A stretch of 64,000 nt of DNA from Populus alba (lineage: Eukaryota > Streptophyta > Magnoliopsida > Malpighiales > Salicaceae), in assembly GCF_005239225.2 (NCBI RefSeq), contig NC_133295.1, positions 2,914,001-2,978,000 of the forward strand. Direction: 5' to 3'. A program made the position numbers and the translations under genes. Shown here piece by piece: positions 1 to 13,370 of the stretch. Numbering within the stretch: the stretch's first letter is position 1; each line of letters starts with the position of its first letter. Under the pieces are notes generated by a model. The model saw nothing but the letters and a program-made list of their open reading frames with translations, did no database searches and was not told the origin of the DNA.

Positions 1-2174
1 AATAATTTTAAAGTTTATAAAACTCGAATTGGTAATTTTTATAAAATAAATTTAAAACTTGACTAATTGAGTTATATTTTTTAAAGTTATTGATTCATGA
101 AAATGTTGCCAAAGTCAATTTGGTTTTTTTTTAACTATATTTTCAAAATCTTATACATGCATGTATTATTCAATGTCGATTTGCAATGTTTTCCTACAGA
201 ATAACTCATTTCTTCTGTTTTATTGCCATTTTTTTTTTTAATTTAGGAAAGAAGTGAATGGAGGGGAATTAATTGATGTCCTTTTTCTTGCTTTGGAAAT
301 CATTCTTTGTAGGAAGAGACGTCTTATCTCCGGTTTGGGGTGTGATGGAAAGGAAGGGAATTGGATCATAACCTTATGGCATGAAACCTTGTTAATCTTC
401 AGAAAATCAATCTCTTTCTTTCAACAAATAAAATTCTCTTAAAAGTTACACTTCAAGTCCTTTTGTTTTTGTATTTTAAATTTTTTTAAAAAATTAATTG
501 TTTTTAATATTTTCATATTGTTTTAATATTCTTGTATCAAAAATAAAATTATTTTAAAACACTAAAAAAAAATCATTACTGTAATACCAAATCATTATTA
601 TAATATCAAACCGATTCTCCATTTTTATCTCCCAACTAGTTATAGTATGCAATAATGTCAGCATATATACACATTCCTATAATATCAAATCACAAGCAAA
701 ACAATCATTATTAATTATATTCATTTCCCTCTCATTTTCTATCCAATCAAAGGTTAATTTATTTCCTCCCATTCCCTTCTCAGCCAAACGGAGGATAGAA
801 AATTTCACCTCCCTTCCCTTTTTCAGCTGAGAATAATTTTCCCAGGCAAAATGTAAGAGAAGCTTATTATTATACATGAGAGACTGGATTGCTCAGCAAG
901 TGTTAAACATAATTTCCTTTTTCTTAAAAGAAGAAACCCTGAACCCGGGTTCAGATTAGGTAAGACTAGATAACTATACGTTACGTTGTGGGTTAGATTT
1001 ATTTTTTGTATCAACTATAAAAAAAGATATTCACACGTGTTTTTCTAGCAAAAACAAATTATAGAAAAAGATGATACTAGAGTCATTATCTTTATTGATT
1101 TAATAAGACTAGATAATCTAATAATTTGACTTAAACTATACGCAATGAGACTAGGTGAACTGGAAACAAAATATTTTGACAACAATCAACAAAAAAAAAA
1201 AAAAAGCTAGTGATATGACAACTAGGAGCCAAAGAAAAAAAATAAGTGGAAACTCAATGCCACTTCATTATAAACATCACTCACCAAAACAAAACAAAAA
1301 ACTTGTTGAAACGGTTTAAATCTGACTATGATATTATAGATGATGATATAAAAAAAAGTTGCATGAATCGCTAGAGCAACAACCCTGAATATGAAATTAA
1401 ACAAAACAAAATGACTTGAGAATCCGTCTGTATTAAATAAATCAATTTTATTTAATTTAATAATAAAATTTTATTAAAAAAAAACATAACAAGAAATAAT
1501 AAATAAAAAAGCCTTAGGTAACCTAATTAAATGATAAAAAATAATAAAACTAGGGTCATAGAAAAACATGCAAAAAAAAAAAAAACTCAATCTCCAACTA
1601 AATAAATATTAAAGAATGAAATCTAAAAAACATTAAATTTTAAAAATGAAAAAAAAAATAAAGAAAAAAAAGCTACCTTAGGGAAACCTCATGGAGCCAA
1701 ATTAATTTTCAAAACTTGCAACCCATAAAATATTAGACATAGACTGAACAAAAGTTATATCCAAACCAATTAAACGTTAAAGAATTAAATCGAGTAAAAA
1801 AATTTTGACTTTGAAAATTTTGTAAAAGAAAAATAATTAAAAAAAATGATGGTTAAATCTATTAGGAAAAAAAACTACGGGGGTGGAATTGAGAAAAAAA
1901 TGCAATTCTAAAAATTATCCCAGCCCATAAAGAATTACAATTAAAAGATTAGGGATCAGATTTGACAAGATAAAAATTTTAATAGGGATGAAATTAAAAC
2001 AAAAAAATAATTCAATGAATTATTTTAAAAAACCTAGAACCAAAAGCAAAGGGAAAGGGAATAAATAAAAAAGAAATAGAAGCTTGGGGGTTGACTTGAA
2101 AAATCGGATGGAAGGACGCAAAAACCAAGAGAGAGAAAGGAAGAAAGGAAGAAAAATTGGTTGCCGATCAGAGC
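1..2174. other. AT-rich intergenic DNA
   Basis: No gene could be supported here. The open stretches are short, AT-driven and lack family motifs. The DNA is dominated by poly-A and poly-T runs and degenerate AT-rich sequence. Confidence 0.6.
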
Positions 2175-2182
2175 GAAAACCC

Positions 2183-2541
2183 CATAGTTTTAAAACCCGG
2201 ACCGGCCCGGCGGGTCGACCCGGGCATGGGACCGGTTCGGGTGAAGGCCAAAACCCGTTTGGGAATTGGCCCGGCCAGACCCGGTCGACCCGGTGGGTCG
2301 ACCCGGGACCCGGTTGACCCGGCAAGACCCGATCAACATCCAACCCCAAACCCGTTGACTTTTATTTTTTTTTGGTTTTTTTTTTTGCTAAAACGACGTC
2401 GTTTTGATTTTTTTAAAAAAAAATTAAAAATTTTTTTTACCCGACCGACCCGGCGACCCGGCCAAGACCCGGTGACCCGGTCAAAACCCGGAACCCGGGC
2501 CTTGGACCGGGTCGACCACCGGGCCGGGTCTTAAAACTATG
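2183..2541. mobile_element. Short non-autonomous hAT-like element (MITE), 359 bp
   Basis: The left end reads CATAGTTTTAAAACCCGG and the right end is its inverted, slightly diverged partner (CATAGTTTTAAGACCCGG when reversed). The element is bracketed by a perfect 8-bp direct repeat, gaaaaccc, at 2175-2182 and 2542-2549, which is the target duplication length of hAT transposons. The interior is rich in ACCCGG / GGTCGACCC palindromes and separates into GC-rich arms around an AT-rich centre. Open frames across it are composition artefacts. It carries no transposase, so any movement would have relied on an enzyme from elsewhere. Confidence 0.85.
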
Positions 2542-2549
2542 GAAAACCC

Positions 2550-4049
2550 TGATGATGCCCACGCTATATATCAGGGAGGGGACGCCGAAGTTAATGCCAC
2601 CTGATAATAGCCTTTTTTATCGCTTCAATCAGCCGCACATGCAGTTAAAAAATGACAAAGCAACCGACACATTGACATGTCCCCAGCATGAGCCAAACTT
2701 TTACAAATACTTAAATAGCCCCACTCCTACTCATTAATTTTTTTAAAAAAACATGAATAAAATGACACAAGTACCCTTTAAACCAATAGTTAAATTATTT
2801 GTCATGAAGGGCACCAATGTTATTTTACAATTCAACATAATTGGATGTTACAAAATGGCCCTCCATTGTTTGTTTTTTTTTTTTTTTTTTGCTTTCAATA
2901 ATAAGGAGGTATTTTTACTGTGCGCTAAGGAATTTAAAATACAAAACACCCTCATGATAAGATTAAAAAAAACAAAAAGTTTTTAAAAAAGCAGTGTAGA
3001 TTAAGAGTATATTTGGTAGTTTGATAGCAGTTATTTTTTAAATAATTTTTTATGCTATCGAGATACATGTTAATAATAATTTTTTTTTTTTTAAAAAATT
3101 ATTTTTAACATCAGCACATCAAAACATACAAATCATATTAAATTTTAATAAAAATAAATAAATATTTTAAAAAATACGGTTTACACCGCGTTCCGGACAA
3201 TATTTAAAAGCATAACAAAAAAAAAAAAATTACCCAAAAGTTAGAAACAGCTCAAGGCATAAGCCCAAAAGGTTCATAAGTAAAATGCACCACCAAGACA
3301 GATTTAGATGGTGTTTAGAAATACTGTCAAACAATGCTTCTAACAGATTTATTTTTTTTATTTTTTTAAATTATTTTAATATACTGATATTACAAATAAA
3401 TTTTTAAAAATAAAAAAATATATTATTTTAATATATTTTCAAATAAAAAACAATTTAAAAAACAACTTTCACAATTTTCAAATATTTTTTAACAAAATAA
3501 TTGAAAAAAAATAAATTACATGCAAGACCACAACCACACCTCCCACCCTGCAGCAAGATTTGCCCTTTCCAAATCCTGAAGTGGCTGGTCAAAATCCTGA
3601 CAAAAAAAACACCTTCAGTTCTAAAGGCACTACCATCATCAAAACTAGAGGTTGCTTGAACGGATAAATTCAAAAAGAAAACATCCATGCATGCTGGTTT
3701 GAACGCTGCCTCATTCGTGGGGGACAGATAGGAAAATATTTTTTGCAACAATAACTTACGTCCATTAACTTTTTATCCAGGTAATAAACAAATGGTGGGA
3801 GTCGAAATATTTCACAACACCGTCAAGGACAACCAGAGTTCACAACAATCCTAGACCCAAACAAAAGGTGCCTGAGCTTGCTGTTTACAAAAATCTCACC
3901 TGCAAAATCGCTGAAAGAGAAGATATATTAAAGACACTTCAGCTTTGAAACCGTGAGATCTCCAGCAATTAATTTTCATCGATAGCATTCTCCACTTCTG
4001 CTGATTCTTGAATGTGAAAACAGATTAATATAACTTAATGGAGGGCGTG
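2550..4049. other. Intergenic DNA with decayed AT-rich dispersed repeats; probable PTB 3' UTR at the right
   Basis: Positions about 3006-3225 and 3305-3475 carry a degenerate AT-rich repeat with the recurring phrase of a T-rich run, ttaatat-type core and a-rich run. The same pattern recurs near 10.7, 19.8, 34.7, 42.4 and 54.4 kb. The last few hundred bases before 4050 lie downstream of the PTB stop codon and are probably its 3' untranslated region. No polyadenylation site could be fixed. Confidence 0.5.
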
Positions 4050-7000
4050 CTATTGCATATGACCAGGTCTGTAAGGAGGCATTGCAGGAGCATGCTGCAG
4101 GCCACCATGGCTGGGCATCTGCATCATTCCATGACCCATTTGAGGCGGCATGGTTCCAGGTGGCAAGTAAGGATTATTATTCATCTGGGCAGGCATAGAA
4201 TGGGGTCCTGGTGGACCACCTGTGGCCCATCCAGCAGAAGGCTGAGGCATCATCGGATGATGCTCTGTAGTTGGAGCAAAATGAGCTCCAGTGTATGGAT
4301 GTGCAGGAGGACCATGTGTTGCAACTGGCTGCTGCCCCAGAATTGAAGGCTGGGGGTTCATCATTACAGTGTTGGGAATTGTGTAGTCTCTGCTCCTATC
4401 ATTATTGACCTGTAATCCACATCAAATTTTGATTACATTAAAACAAGTCCTCAAATATGGAGAGCGTTCTTGAGTTTACAAGAACGTACACAGTATCATG
4501 GTGAGCAGGAAAAAAAAAAACTTGATTCTCAATGCATGTCTGGTTACCTTTATACTGAGATCACTATGGCGTGAGTATGAGAGGTGAAGTTTGCAAAACC
4601 CTCCATCATAGATGCAGTGTCCTTCCAATGCTTCTTTGGCAACAACAGCTGTCTGAACATCTGCAACCCATAGCACCATGGAAACAGCTATTTAGTATCT
4701 TCAGAATTCAGAATTACAACCGCAGAATAACAATATATCTGCAAGTCATCCTCATTAAGATCATATTAGATGATAAACTTATTACTTATTCTGGGTTCCA
4801 ACTCTGGCAAAAAAATAAAAGGAATAGGAAGCAAAATACTAAAATAGTTCAATGCCAACTCTTCCCTATCTCACCTTTCCCTAATCTCTATCCATATTTT
4901 GTTTAAACATCAAAGAGGAAAAAAATTATGGCAACCACCTCATCCTTGTCCATGGTAACACATCAAGTCTCATATCTACTACTCACCCTGTCCTCTGTCC
5001 TCAAAAAGATTGTAGACATTGGGTTTCCAAAAATATGGTTTGCGACAAACTTATAGTATATTCTTTGGATTTTTTAGATGGTAACAGAAAAGTGATCAAA
5101 CCACCTTGAATCAGTTTGGTGACCTCTAACCACTATTTAACTGCTCAATAATTACTCAGTTAACACAAGTACAAGGATATTTAAATCATACCAGGGTATT
5201 GAATTAAAGCCTGAAGTCCACCATTCTTATCAAACATGGCAATCTTCTGAACAGGACCAAAAGAAGAAAAGACCTAGCATAGCATTGAAGGGAAAAAGTA
5301 TCAGCAATGAGGATGGCTTGGTGAACTACAAATTTCTGGAACAGTTATGAAGAGTGCAAATACCATGTGTAAAACATCCAAAGTGACAGCATACTGCATG
5401 TTCTCAATAGAAGCAAGAAGAACATTGCTCTCAGGTTCTAGTTTTTTCCCATCAAGGCCCACGCTAAACTGCGACAATAAAGAAAGAAAAAAATTACACT
5501 CACTCAACTTGACAGTGTTAGCCTGAATAACAATGAATGCTTGCACTGATATCAAGGAGCTGAAATTACACATTTATATCTGAAAACCATGCACAGTTAA
5601 ATTGTCACTATATGCTTCCGTGCTTAAAGAAATAGTTGCACTCAAGCATCTTACAACAAAAACAGGGCCTTATGTCTATAATAAATGAAAGACTTTATTG
5701 TACATTTTGTCCTTGTACTCTGACATTTTCTTTAAGTTCGTCCTTGTACTCAGCAGATATTAGAAATGCAATCCCTCCATCCACTTCTATTATTAACAGT
5801 GTTACTTATTTGTTAGTTCAAAACAGGTCACAAGAAATACATTGACCAAAAAAAAAAATATTTAGTAAGAAGAAAATAAGGAAACAAGAAAATTTCCGTT
5901 TAGAAAGGGGGAAAACAAATAAAAGAGATCAAAACATATACAATTAACAGGTGGATAAAAGATAATTTAAAATACATAATTAATAAATAGAACTACATGC
6001 AGCTCCTCAACCACCAGTGCAGCACATATGCCCAACCCAAGTAACCAACATCACAGCCCAAAATAAACCAGCCATCTGTACATCACTCCAACACCCATCC
6101 CTACATTTAGTTCTGGTGGAATCTAGGCCATCGAAGCACCATAAAAACCCAGTTCAACTACCATACTCCACAATGAAAACATTCACCTAAAGTTCCTAAA
6201 AAAATGTAGATACAGCATTTCTTCTCCTCTAATTCAAAGTCCCAAAATATATAATTTATTAAATCATGATGGTATTAATTATTTTAGTGCTTCCTTTTTG
6301 TGACACTGGTCTCAGATAGAAGAAAAGTGATGCCATTACTAATGGGGGTAGACAGAGAGACTAGATTCCTAATGCTTCTAGAGTACAAGGATGAATTTAA
6401 TAAAAACAATGACAGGGGTCACGTTAAGGAAATGTCAAGAGTAGGACAATAAATGATTAACCACAAAGGTAAAATCCCATGGTATGCAAAAGGGTGGCTG
6501 GGCTAAAATAAGGAAATGGTGGAACTGCAACCCTCGTGAAAGAACCAAAAGTAAATCACAGGTACATTTAGAGAGATTCACAAGGCTAGCAATTATATGG
6601 AATTAGCTGACTGCCACTTCTTATAATGTGTTAAGTGAAATTTACAGTGCCTTACCATTCCATTTGCATCTATAGCTGATGGTGCAACAGGAAGGTTTGC
6701 ATTGGTGTAGTCCCTGAATCAACAAAATTTCCAACGCAGAAAATTACGAAAACTGTGATGATAACGAAGAATACAAGATTCAAACAGAATAAATATGAGA
6801 TGGAATTTTAGTGTGGAGGACAAACAGAACTACACAACATGAAGCAACTAACAAGACATTGTTTATGAAGCAAAACTCCTTGCACATAGAACAAGCGCAC
6901 CTGCCAAGGTACCAAAACAAAGGGCCAGGAAGTACCTGCTTCGATGGCTCTGGAATTTTACACTCAAATCTGTATGCGCAGAATATGTGATCCTAAGAGT

Positions 7001-9277
7001 ACATGGCCCAAGATGTTCAGGAAGCAGATAACTGAAATGTAGGATGAGAGAAGTTACTAGATCATCAGTCACTGACAGTTCAGACTAAGAGAAACATTAA
7101 GCAAAAATAAAGCATATATCAAAAGGACAGGTATATCTATAAAGCATTTTACTGTTCACTCCTGGCCCGAGTTGACAACTTTTAAGTGGAAACATTGTTC
7201 TCGGGGATATAATGGTGTGTCAAAGATAAATAGGTTATAAAAAAGTTGACAATACATCTAAAGTATAGTAGTAAACATGGACCAGAAAAAAGTAACCTAA
7301 AATTGCAGAACAGGTGTCTATTTTTTTTTAATTCATTTGCACCGATAACAGTTAGACAAAATACCATGTCAACAATTAAACAACTGTCACCTAGGGATGT
7401 TTCTTCCATCCAGGGCATTTTTTGCAGAAGAGGCAGTTTCAGCATCGGAGAATTGCACCAACGCCTGCAAAGATCACTCACAGAATGAGCTTGTGTTGAA
7501 ACCAGAAGACAATGATAAGTTGGGTATATAAGCTTATGCATACAGACCTGGAACCCGGCAGTCTTCTCAAAGGTAGTAATCTTATGAACAAACCCAAAAG
7601 CAGAAAATACCTGCATAAATGAAAATTTTCTTTTAAGAATTAGATTAGCACAAAACACTCTTCGAGCTAAGAAGGCTACTAAGACCCAAAATCTGCCTGG
7701 CAATAAGAAAATATCAAGAATAACAATAAAAATTCTATAATAGAAACAGGAAAAGCAGAAATTTTGTCATGTATGCATGCATTACATAACATTGAGATCA
7801 TAATTAAAATTAGAATCTAAGAATTCTTTAGAACTTCCAAGGAGAAGTTAAGGAAATCCTACAGGTGCTGCTACTGTGAAAATCAGTAATACCCATCTCA
7901 ATAAAGCCCAAGAATAACCAATGACGTAGAAAAGTAAAAGACCAAATGTACATAGAAAACAAAGTGCAGACTTGCATGGTTGTTGGCCACTTCGCTAGGT
8001 GCCAAGGTTTTGAAGAATGAATTGCTTAACTTCAGAATATCAAACTAATATAAAGTTCAAGGGATCAAATTAATAACTGCATTCCATAAATACCAGTACC
8101 ACATAACTTTGAATGCAAAAGAAAAAAAATGCTTGCATATGATCTATGAATCTTCATCCAAGGAAACTAACTGTTGCTTCTATCCTCCAGCATAAACAGA
8201 AACTTAGCATCCTATGCATCTTTCTCTTAGATTATGAAAAGTTGTGATATTATCCTCCATTCGACAAAAATAAATAGTTAGCATCTGATGATAATAAATC
8301 AACAATGTAAATCTTGCATAAAACTTGATGCAAAATCCTAATTTTTCAAAAATGATTTTAAGAAGTCATGAATAAATCAAAGACTCGCCCCCTGAATACA
8401 CAAAACTATAAACTACTATGCATCATTAACCAGAAAAAACCCCTCTAAACCAGCACAGATCATGCAGGAATTTTAGGTAGAGGGTGGGGTGGCAAAGGAG
8501 AAAAGATATGAAACATCCTAAACTATTTTAATGGTAGGAATAGGAAGTTGAGGATGAAAAGTAGGGAAGAAAGAGGCAGTGTTAAGGAAAGGAGAAAGGA
8601 GACAAACACACATGCGCTCTTTCTCCCAATGCACTAAGCTGCCATCGAAGATATTCTCTTGACATGGGCCTGCTGATCCATCCAATTCATGTCAAACAAA
8701 AGCTATCCAAAGCATGACAAACTACAACCTAAGAACAGAATCCATGACATCCTCAGGAGAATGTGTTTACCTCTACTAACCATAAAACAAAATCATACAA
8801 TTTGCTTACCAGGTGCAAAACATCAATGCTGACAAGGCGTGCATCTGCCCCTTCAATGGTAACCAGCAATACATTTCCACCAACATCAGCTGTTGTTTTG
8901 TTGTTCACTATTTCTTGCCTGTTAGAATACTGTAAGTAAACTGTCTTCCCTCGCACTTGAGCAGGCTCCGAGGAAGATGCATAATATGATATCATTGCAA
9001 TAGCTTGATTCAAATCCGACTAAAGGAAAAACACAAACAACATTAAGGATAAAAAACAACAACAACAAAAATGAAATGCAATCACACTCACAAATTCAAT
9101 AAAAGCTTGATTTCTGTTCGGCCCAACATTACACTTGGTGTTAACAACTTTACCAAATGGCTTCCCAAGCTCAACTAATTCCTCTTCAGTACACTCCCAT
9201 GGCAAATTTCTCAAATGCAACACCTTAGACGGTGGTTGGGTAAGACGGAACTGCGGCTGACTTGAGACAGAGGACAT
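4050..9277 (-). CDS. PTB: Polypyrimidine tract-binding protein homologue, PTB1/PTB2 (RBP50) type, 10 coding exons, 448 aa
   Basis: This is a nuclear/cytoplasmic RNA-binding regulator of alternative splicing. Plant PTBs bind pyrimidine-rich tracts, and the pumpkin relative RBP50 is a phloem RNA-carrier protein. Coding exons by eye are 9277-9092, 9019-8810, 7610-7548, 7464-7391, 7031-6936, 6713-6656, 5468-5364, 5273-5192, 4660-4548 and 4409-4050. All junctions are GT-AG and phases agree, giving 1,347 nt. RRM1 covers about residues 18-80 (KVLHLRNLPWECTEEEL), RRM2 about 111-175 (NVLLVTIEG), and RRM3 about 244-325 (NVLLASIENMQYAVTLDVLH, then QKIAMFDKNGG). The C-terminal tail from residue 330 is rich in Pro, Met, Gly and His (PPGTMPPQMGHGMMQMP). 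The start MSSVSSQPQFRLTQPPSKVL matches the family N-terminus. The frame is complete with no damage. Arabidopsis PTB1 and PTB2 limit their own level through a poison cassette exon. The long introns at 7611-8809 and 5469-6655 could hold one, but I did not locate it. Confidence 0.95.
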
Positions 9278-9890
9278 TATTCTCCCAGCCTACACTACAC
9301 CTCAATAATCTCTACTCCCTCAAAACCTGCAATACAAAACCCCAAAACCACATATGAGAACACAAATCTCAACATTAAAAAAAAAAAAAAACAAAAAAAA
9401 CATCATTTTTTATCAAAAATATGTACATAACGCAACTGAGCTTTACAACCCATATGAAATTAACATAGTTTATATCTTCCAATAGTGCAGGATGTGTCAA
9501 AAACAAAACCCTGGATGAAATTGAAAAAAAAAGGCAGTGCCTTTCTTAGTGACAGCTTGAAGAAAAACCAGAATCGAAAACCCATAAAAAGGAAAGCAAC
9601 TTTAGTTCATGCAACAAATAAACAACACACAAAATTCCATTAAACAATTGAATTCCAATTATTTAAACAATTAAAAGAAGAGAGATTGTGTTATTGTCTT
9701 TTATAAATAAAAACGAATTATTCGTAATTTTTTGCAATTAAGAAAAGGAAAAATAAGAGTAAAGTGAAGAGTTGGAGATTAATTGAATTGAAATACCTGA
9801 GAGAATTGACAGGACGCAATTTACCGATTGCGATTTCTTTTGAAAATAGGGTTGCGCAGAGAGAATGGTCGAATCGAGAGGAATACCTTT
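9278..9890 (-). promoter_or_regulatory. PTB 5' untranslated exon, leader intron and upstream end
   Basis: Reading the minus strand, a non-coding exon ends ...tctctcag at 9797 before a gtattt donor. The leader resumes after a ttgcag acceptor at 9326, about 50 nt before the ATG. This gives a leader intron of about 470 bp (9796-9327). The first exon probably begins near 9890, but the transcription start is a guess because I saw no clear TATA box. Confidence 0.6.
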
Positions 9891-11149
9891 TATGGATGAT
9901 TTTACTTTGTCTGGCCGACGAGTCGGTATTAAGATATTGAGATGAGAGGTCTACGCGATCGAGTAATCTTAATGGAATTCAAGGATATAAAGATCATAAT
10001 AAATTTTGATGTAGGGTAAAAATGTCCATGGGTGTGTAGAATTTCTTAAATTACAATTTAATCATTTTTAAAGAAGAAGATTCGAATTTCATCCCTGCAA
10101 TGTTACTATTAAACTAAAATCAATGATCCAATTTCTTTTTTATTTTATTTTTATGATTTTCGTTAAAATTATAATTGAAATAGTTAAATTTTATTTTTAG
10201 GATGATATTAAAAGTTCTCCTATTTGCTATTTTAATTTAATATATTAATTAGTTTGGTTTCTCGTGCTACATTGTAGAATGAAGTTTTTTATTTCTCATT
10301 GCAAAAAAACAGTGTGAATGTCATTAATGTTGTTTTAACCGTTAAGATTTTTCTAATTAAAAATCAAAAAAAAAATTTATACACATTTAATAAAATAAAT
10401 TAATAATTATATATGCAAATAAATAATACTAAATCTATTTACTTCAATCGAAGATTGGGTTAGAAGCCAAGATAAAGATAATATTTCTTATATAAAAAAA
10501 AAGTGGTTGAATGTTTATTTTAGTTTAAAATTGGATTTTTAAAGTTTTAATTGGTTTAAATTAATAAAATATTTTTTTTTTGCCAAATTGAATATTAACT
10601 CAATGTCAAAACTTAATATCAACACCAAAACTTATTATTAACACCTCATGAGCTCTATATAAAGCCAATCAAAACAGAATATCAAACTCAATCCCAAGTA
10701 AACTTGGGAGTGTTTGATATTGTGATATAAAGTTCTTTTTAAAAGTTGTTTTTCACTTAAAAATATATCAAAATATTTTTTAAAATTTTTGACAGCGACA
10801 TAATAAAATTATTGAAAAACACTAAAATATATATCAATTTGATACTTTTCCAAGTTAATTGCACTTTTAAAACACAATTGAAAACTCATTTTCAGACGGT
10901 AATGTAAAAGGATTAAATTAGAAATAAAAAAAGTTAAGTGAAAAAAAATTAAAGTGAAACAAAACATTGTCGATGACTATTGCAACCCATAGTCTTCTCT
11001 CCTATGTTGTATTTTCACCGTTTTTTTTTTAGTATTTCTTACATCTTGCATTACCTCGTGTATTTATGATTGCAAACATTATTTCACAATTTACCAGACA
11101 TAGATTTTGTGAAACCAAACTATAATTGGTAAATATAAAGAAGAAAGAC
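9891..11149. other. AT-rich intergenic DNA with one dispersed repeat
   Basis: No gene is supported. Positions about 10,707-10,885 hold another copy of the AT-rich dispersed repeat (phrases such as tttttcacttaaaaatatat). The rest is AT-rich sequence without motif or open frame of note. Confidence 0.5.
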
Positions 11150-11749
11150 CATAGCTATTAAACTCGGATCGGCCTGACGGGTTAAACCGATGGCTAGACT
11201 GGTCCAAGTTTGTTAAAGGACCGGTCGGTGTAACAACCCGCCAAAACCAAGGCAACCCGACAGGTCAACCCATGACTTAGGCGAACTCAGATGAGACCTT
11301 TTTTTTTTTTTTCAAATATGATTTTTATCCTATATAAATATTAACACTTTTTAAAGTTTACTATATAAATATTAGAAAAATATTTTATTTTTTCAATATA
11401 AGATTTGAAACCTTTTAGTATATATATTTCATGTTTTTAAGAAAAAAATTATTTTTTCAATGTGGGACTTGAAGTCCTTTTATATATATATACTCTATGT
11501 TCACAAGAAAAAAATTTATGTTTTTTCAATGTGAGATAACAAACTTTTTTAAATATTATTTGAAACTTCATTATTTATAACATATATAACTGATATTCAC
11601 ATTAATTTTTTTTTTTAATTTTTTCATATGAAATATTAAAACTTTAAATATACTATTTTAATATTTTCGGGTTGATCCAGGTTGACCCGTGACGCCTGGA
11701 ACCCGATCTCTTGACCAGGTTTACCTCCGGATCGGATTTGATAACTATG
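11150..11749. mobile_element. Second short hAT-like element, 600 bp
   Basis: The left end reads CATAGCTATTAAACTCGGAT. The right end, reversed, reads CATAGTTATCAAATCCGATC. The ends are clearly related to those of the element at 2183-2541. The flanking 8-mers agaaagac (11142-11149) and agatagac (11750-11757) match at 7 of 8 positions, consistent with an old hAT target duplication. The interior has ACCCG-type arms and an AT-rich middle with no coding capacity. Confidence 0.75.
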
Positions 11750-11757
11750 AGATAGAC

Positions 11758-12570
11758 TTAGTAAAAAAAGAGCATAAGTCATTATTTTTTTTAATATTTA
11801 TTTCATCCTATATTGCTTTACGTGATCATCATGATTCAGGAAGTGTTAGTTTTGTAAAAATAAAATTATAATTGTTAAATGGAAAGCAAAGTGACCTAGC
11901 CAAAAAAAAAAATGAAAGAAAAAAAAAATACATTGTTCACTATTTAGATGAATAGTGTTACCTCTCCAAGAAAAATTCAGAATTGCTTTGATGTATGTAT
12001 TTTAACATTGTAATTAAGTATAGCTAATCTTACTAATAATCTCATGGAATATATCCTAGAAAAAACATTGTTCATTGCAAGTGAGATCATTGATCACTAA
12101 GATAGCATGACAACAATTTTTCCTTTCATATAAAAAATCATCAAACTAGTTATTGGGAGACAGTTGAATCAAAATAATTTATTGTAAAGTTTTTTTTCTT
12201 TCAAATGACAATATAAATGTTTTATCATATTATATTAACACATTTAAAGGGTTGTATGAAATATCCAGAGTGGAAGTAGGCTAAAATTTCTATTGGAAAA
12301 TAGACGGTTTGCAAGTCTATGCTCAAGTACTTTGTACTTTTTATGTTGTAATTGTTATCTTATTAGGGTCGGCCATTGTCTACGAACTATTTCTATTAGT
12401 TTTTATTCTTTATTTTTCTTCAACCTAGCTGGTTCCAGTTCTAAATTGATCCATCAAGTTAAACCAGATTTTAAAATTATAATTATATAAACCTTTTTAA
12501 TGGCAAAATTATTGACAACAAATCCAAAATGTACTAATCTAACTCAGATTTTAAGCGTTTATTTTTTCAT
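11758..12570. other. AT-rich intergenic DNA, no recognised content
   Basis: I see no gene, RNA or mobile-element ends here. Confidence 0.5.
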
Positions 12571-12574
12571 TTTT

Positions 12575-12846
12575 CAGGTGTTCATCCACGGTCCCTGTCA
12601 GCAGACTCAGCGACCGTGCTCGCATGTTTTCTCCAATGTGATTCTTTTTCTACCTCTTTTACCAATATGTCCATAAAAAGTGCACCAACACTGAGACATC
12701 ACCAGTTCAATCACAAAAACACCAAGTAATCACACGCGCACAAAAACACCGGGAAATGCCGAGACATCGCACAAAAACACCAAGACATCACCGGTTCTAA
12801 TTAAGACATGCCACAAAACACCAGGACATCACCAGTTCTAATTAAG
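12575..12846 (+). promoter_or_regulatory. Gene-less copy of the MDGY module promoter
   Basis: The run from the phrase ggtccctgtcagcagactc to the end of the 42-bp type repeats (about two units, 12764-12846) matches the sequence just upstream of the MDGY genes at 13.9 and 30.4 kb. It then joins directly to module tail sequence (agaagaaacaaaattg) with no TATA region, leader or gene. The simplest reading is a module that lost its gene by deletion or unequal recombination. Confidence 0.75.
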
Positions 12847-13370
12847 AGCACACGAAAAGAAGAAACAAAATTGAAATACTGAGGCATATAAGAGAGTTTT
12901 ATGTTAGGTAAAGTTTAATTTCTCAAAAGCCAAAGCAATTTCATCGAGAATATTATTTCATGATCTGAAAAAATAGATAACAAGAAAATATCATCTAAAA
13001 ATGCTTCCATGAAGGCCACAATGTTTCATTTCTTATAAAAAGAATAGAGATAGAAGATCACACACATATATAATTTTTATTTTTATATGTTTTTTGAAAT
13101 TATTTTTAGATCAATACCTCTTATTTTTTTTTAATTATAATTTTTTTAAAATGATAATTATCTTTATATAAATTTATTTTCTAAAAATCAATTATTTTTT
13201 AAGTGTTTTTTTTTAATATGAATATCTAAATCAATTTATACACTAATTTTATAAATTATAAAATTAATAATTACATAAATTTTTAATAGTATCGAGAAGA
13301 CTTAAACTTATATCTATAAAAAAACAAATCTAAAATCTTAGTATTTAGATTTTAAGATTTGTCTTTTTCA
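12847..13370 (+). repeat. Module tail repeat (copy 0)
   Basis: A conserved tail includes the phrases aagccaaagcaatttcatcg and aaatgcttccatgaaggcca. It recurs interrupted at 21,425-21,775 plus 29,720-29,875, and in decayed form near 34.2, 41.4, 50.1 and 62.7 kb. Its intact form here shows the pre-insertion state of the LTR retrotransposon target: aatatgaatat at about 13,220 is undivided. Confidence 0.85.

Noticed and set aside
2020..2534. Pro/Arg/Gly-rich open frames on both strands
   Set aside because: They arise from the ACCCGG arms of the short hAT-like element and have no independent support.
4038..4346. 102-codon plus-strand open frame
   Set aside because: It is antisense to the Pro/Met/Gly-rich last exon of PTB. 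Its composition mirrors that tail.
7182..7703. 173-codon minus-strand open frame at the PTB locus
   Set aside because: It reads PTB exon 3 and then continues through introns in other frames. The true exons are fixed by splice sites and phase.
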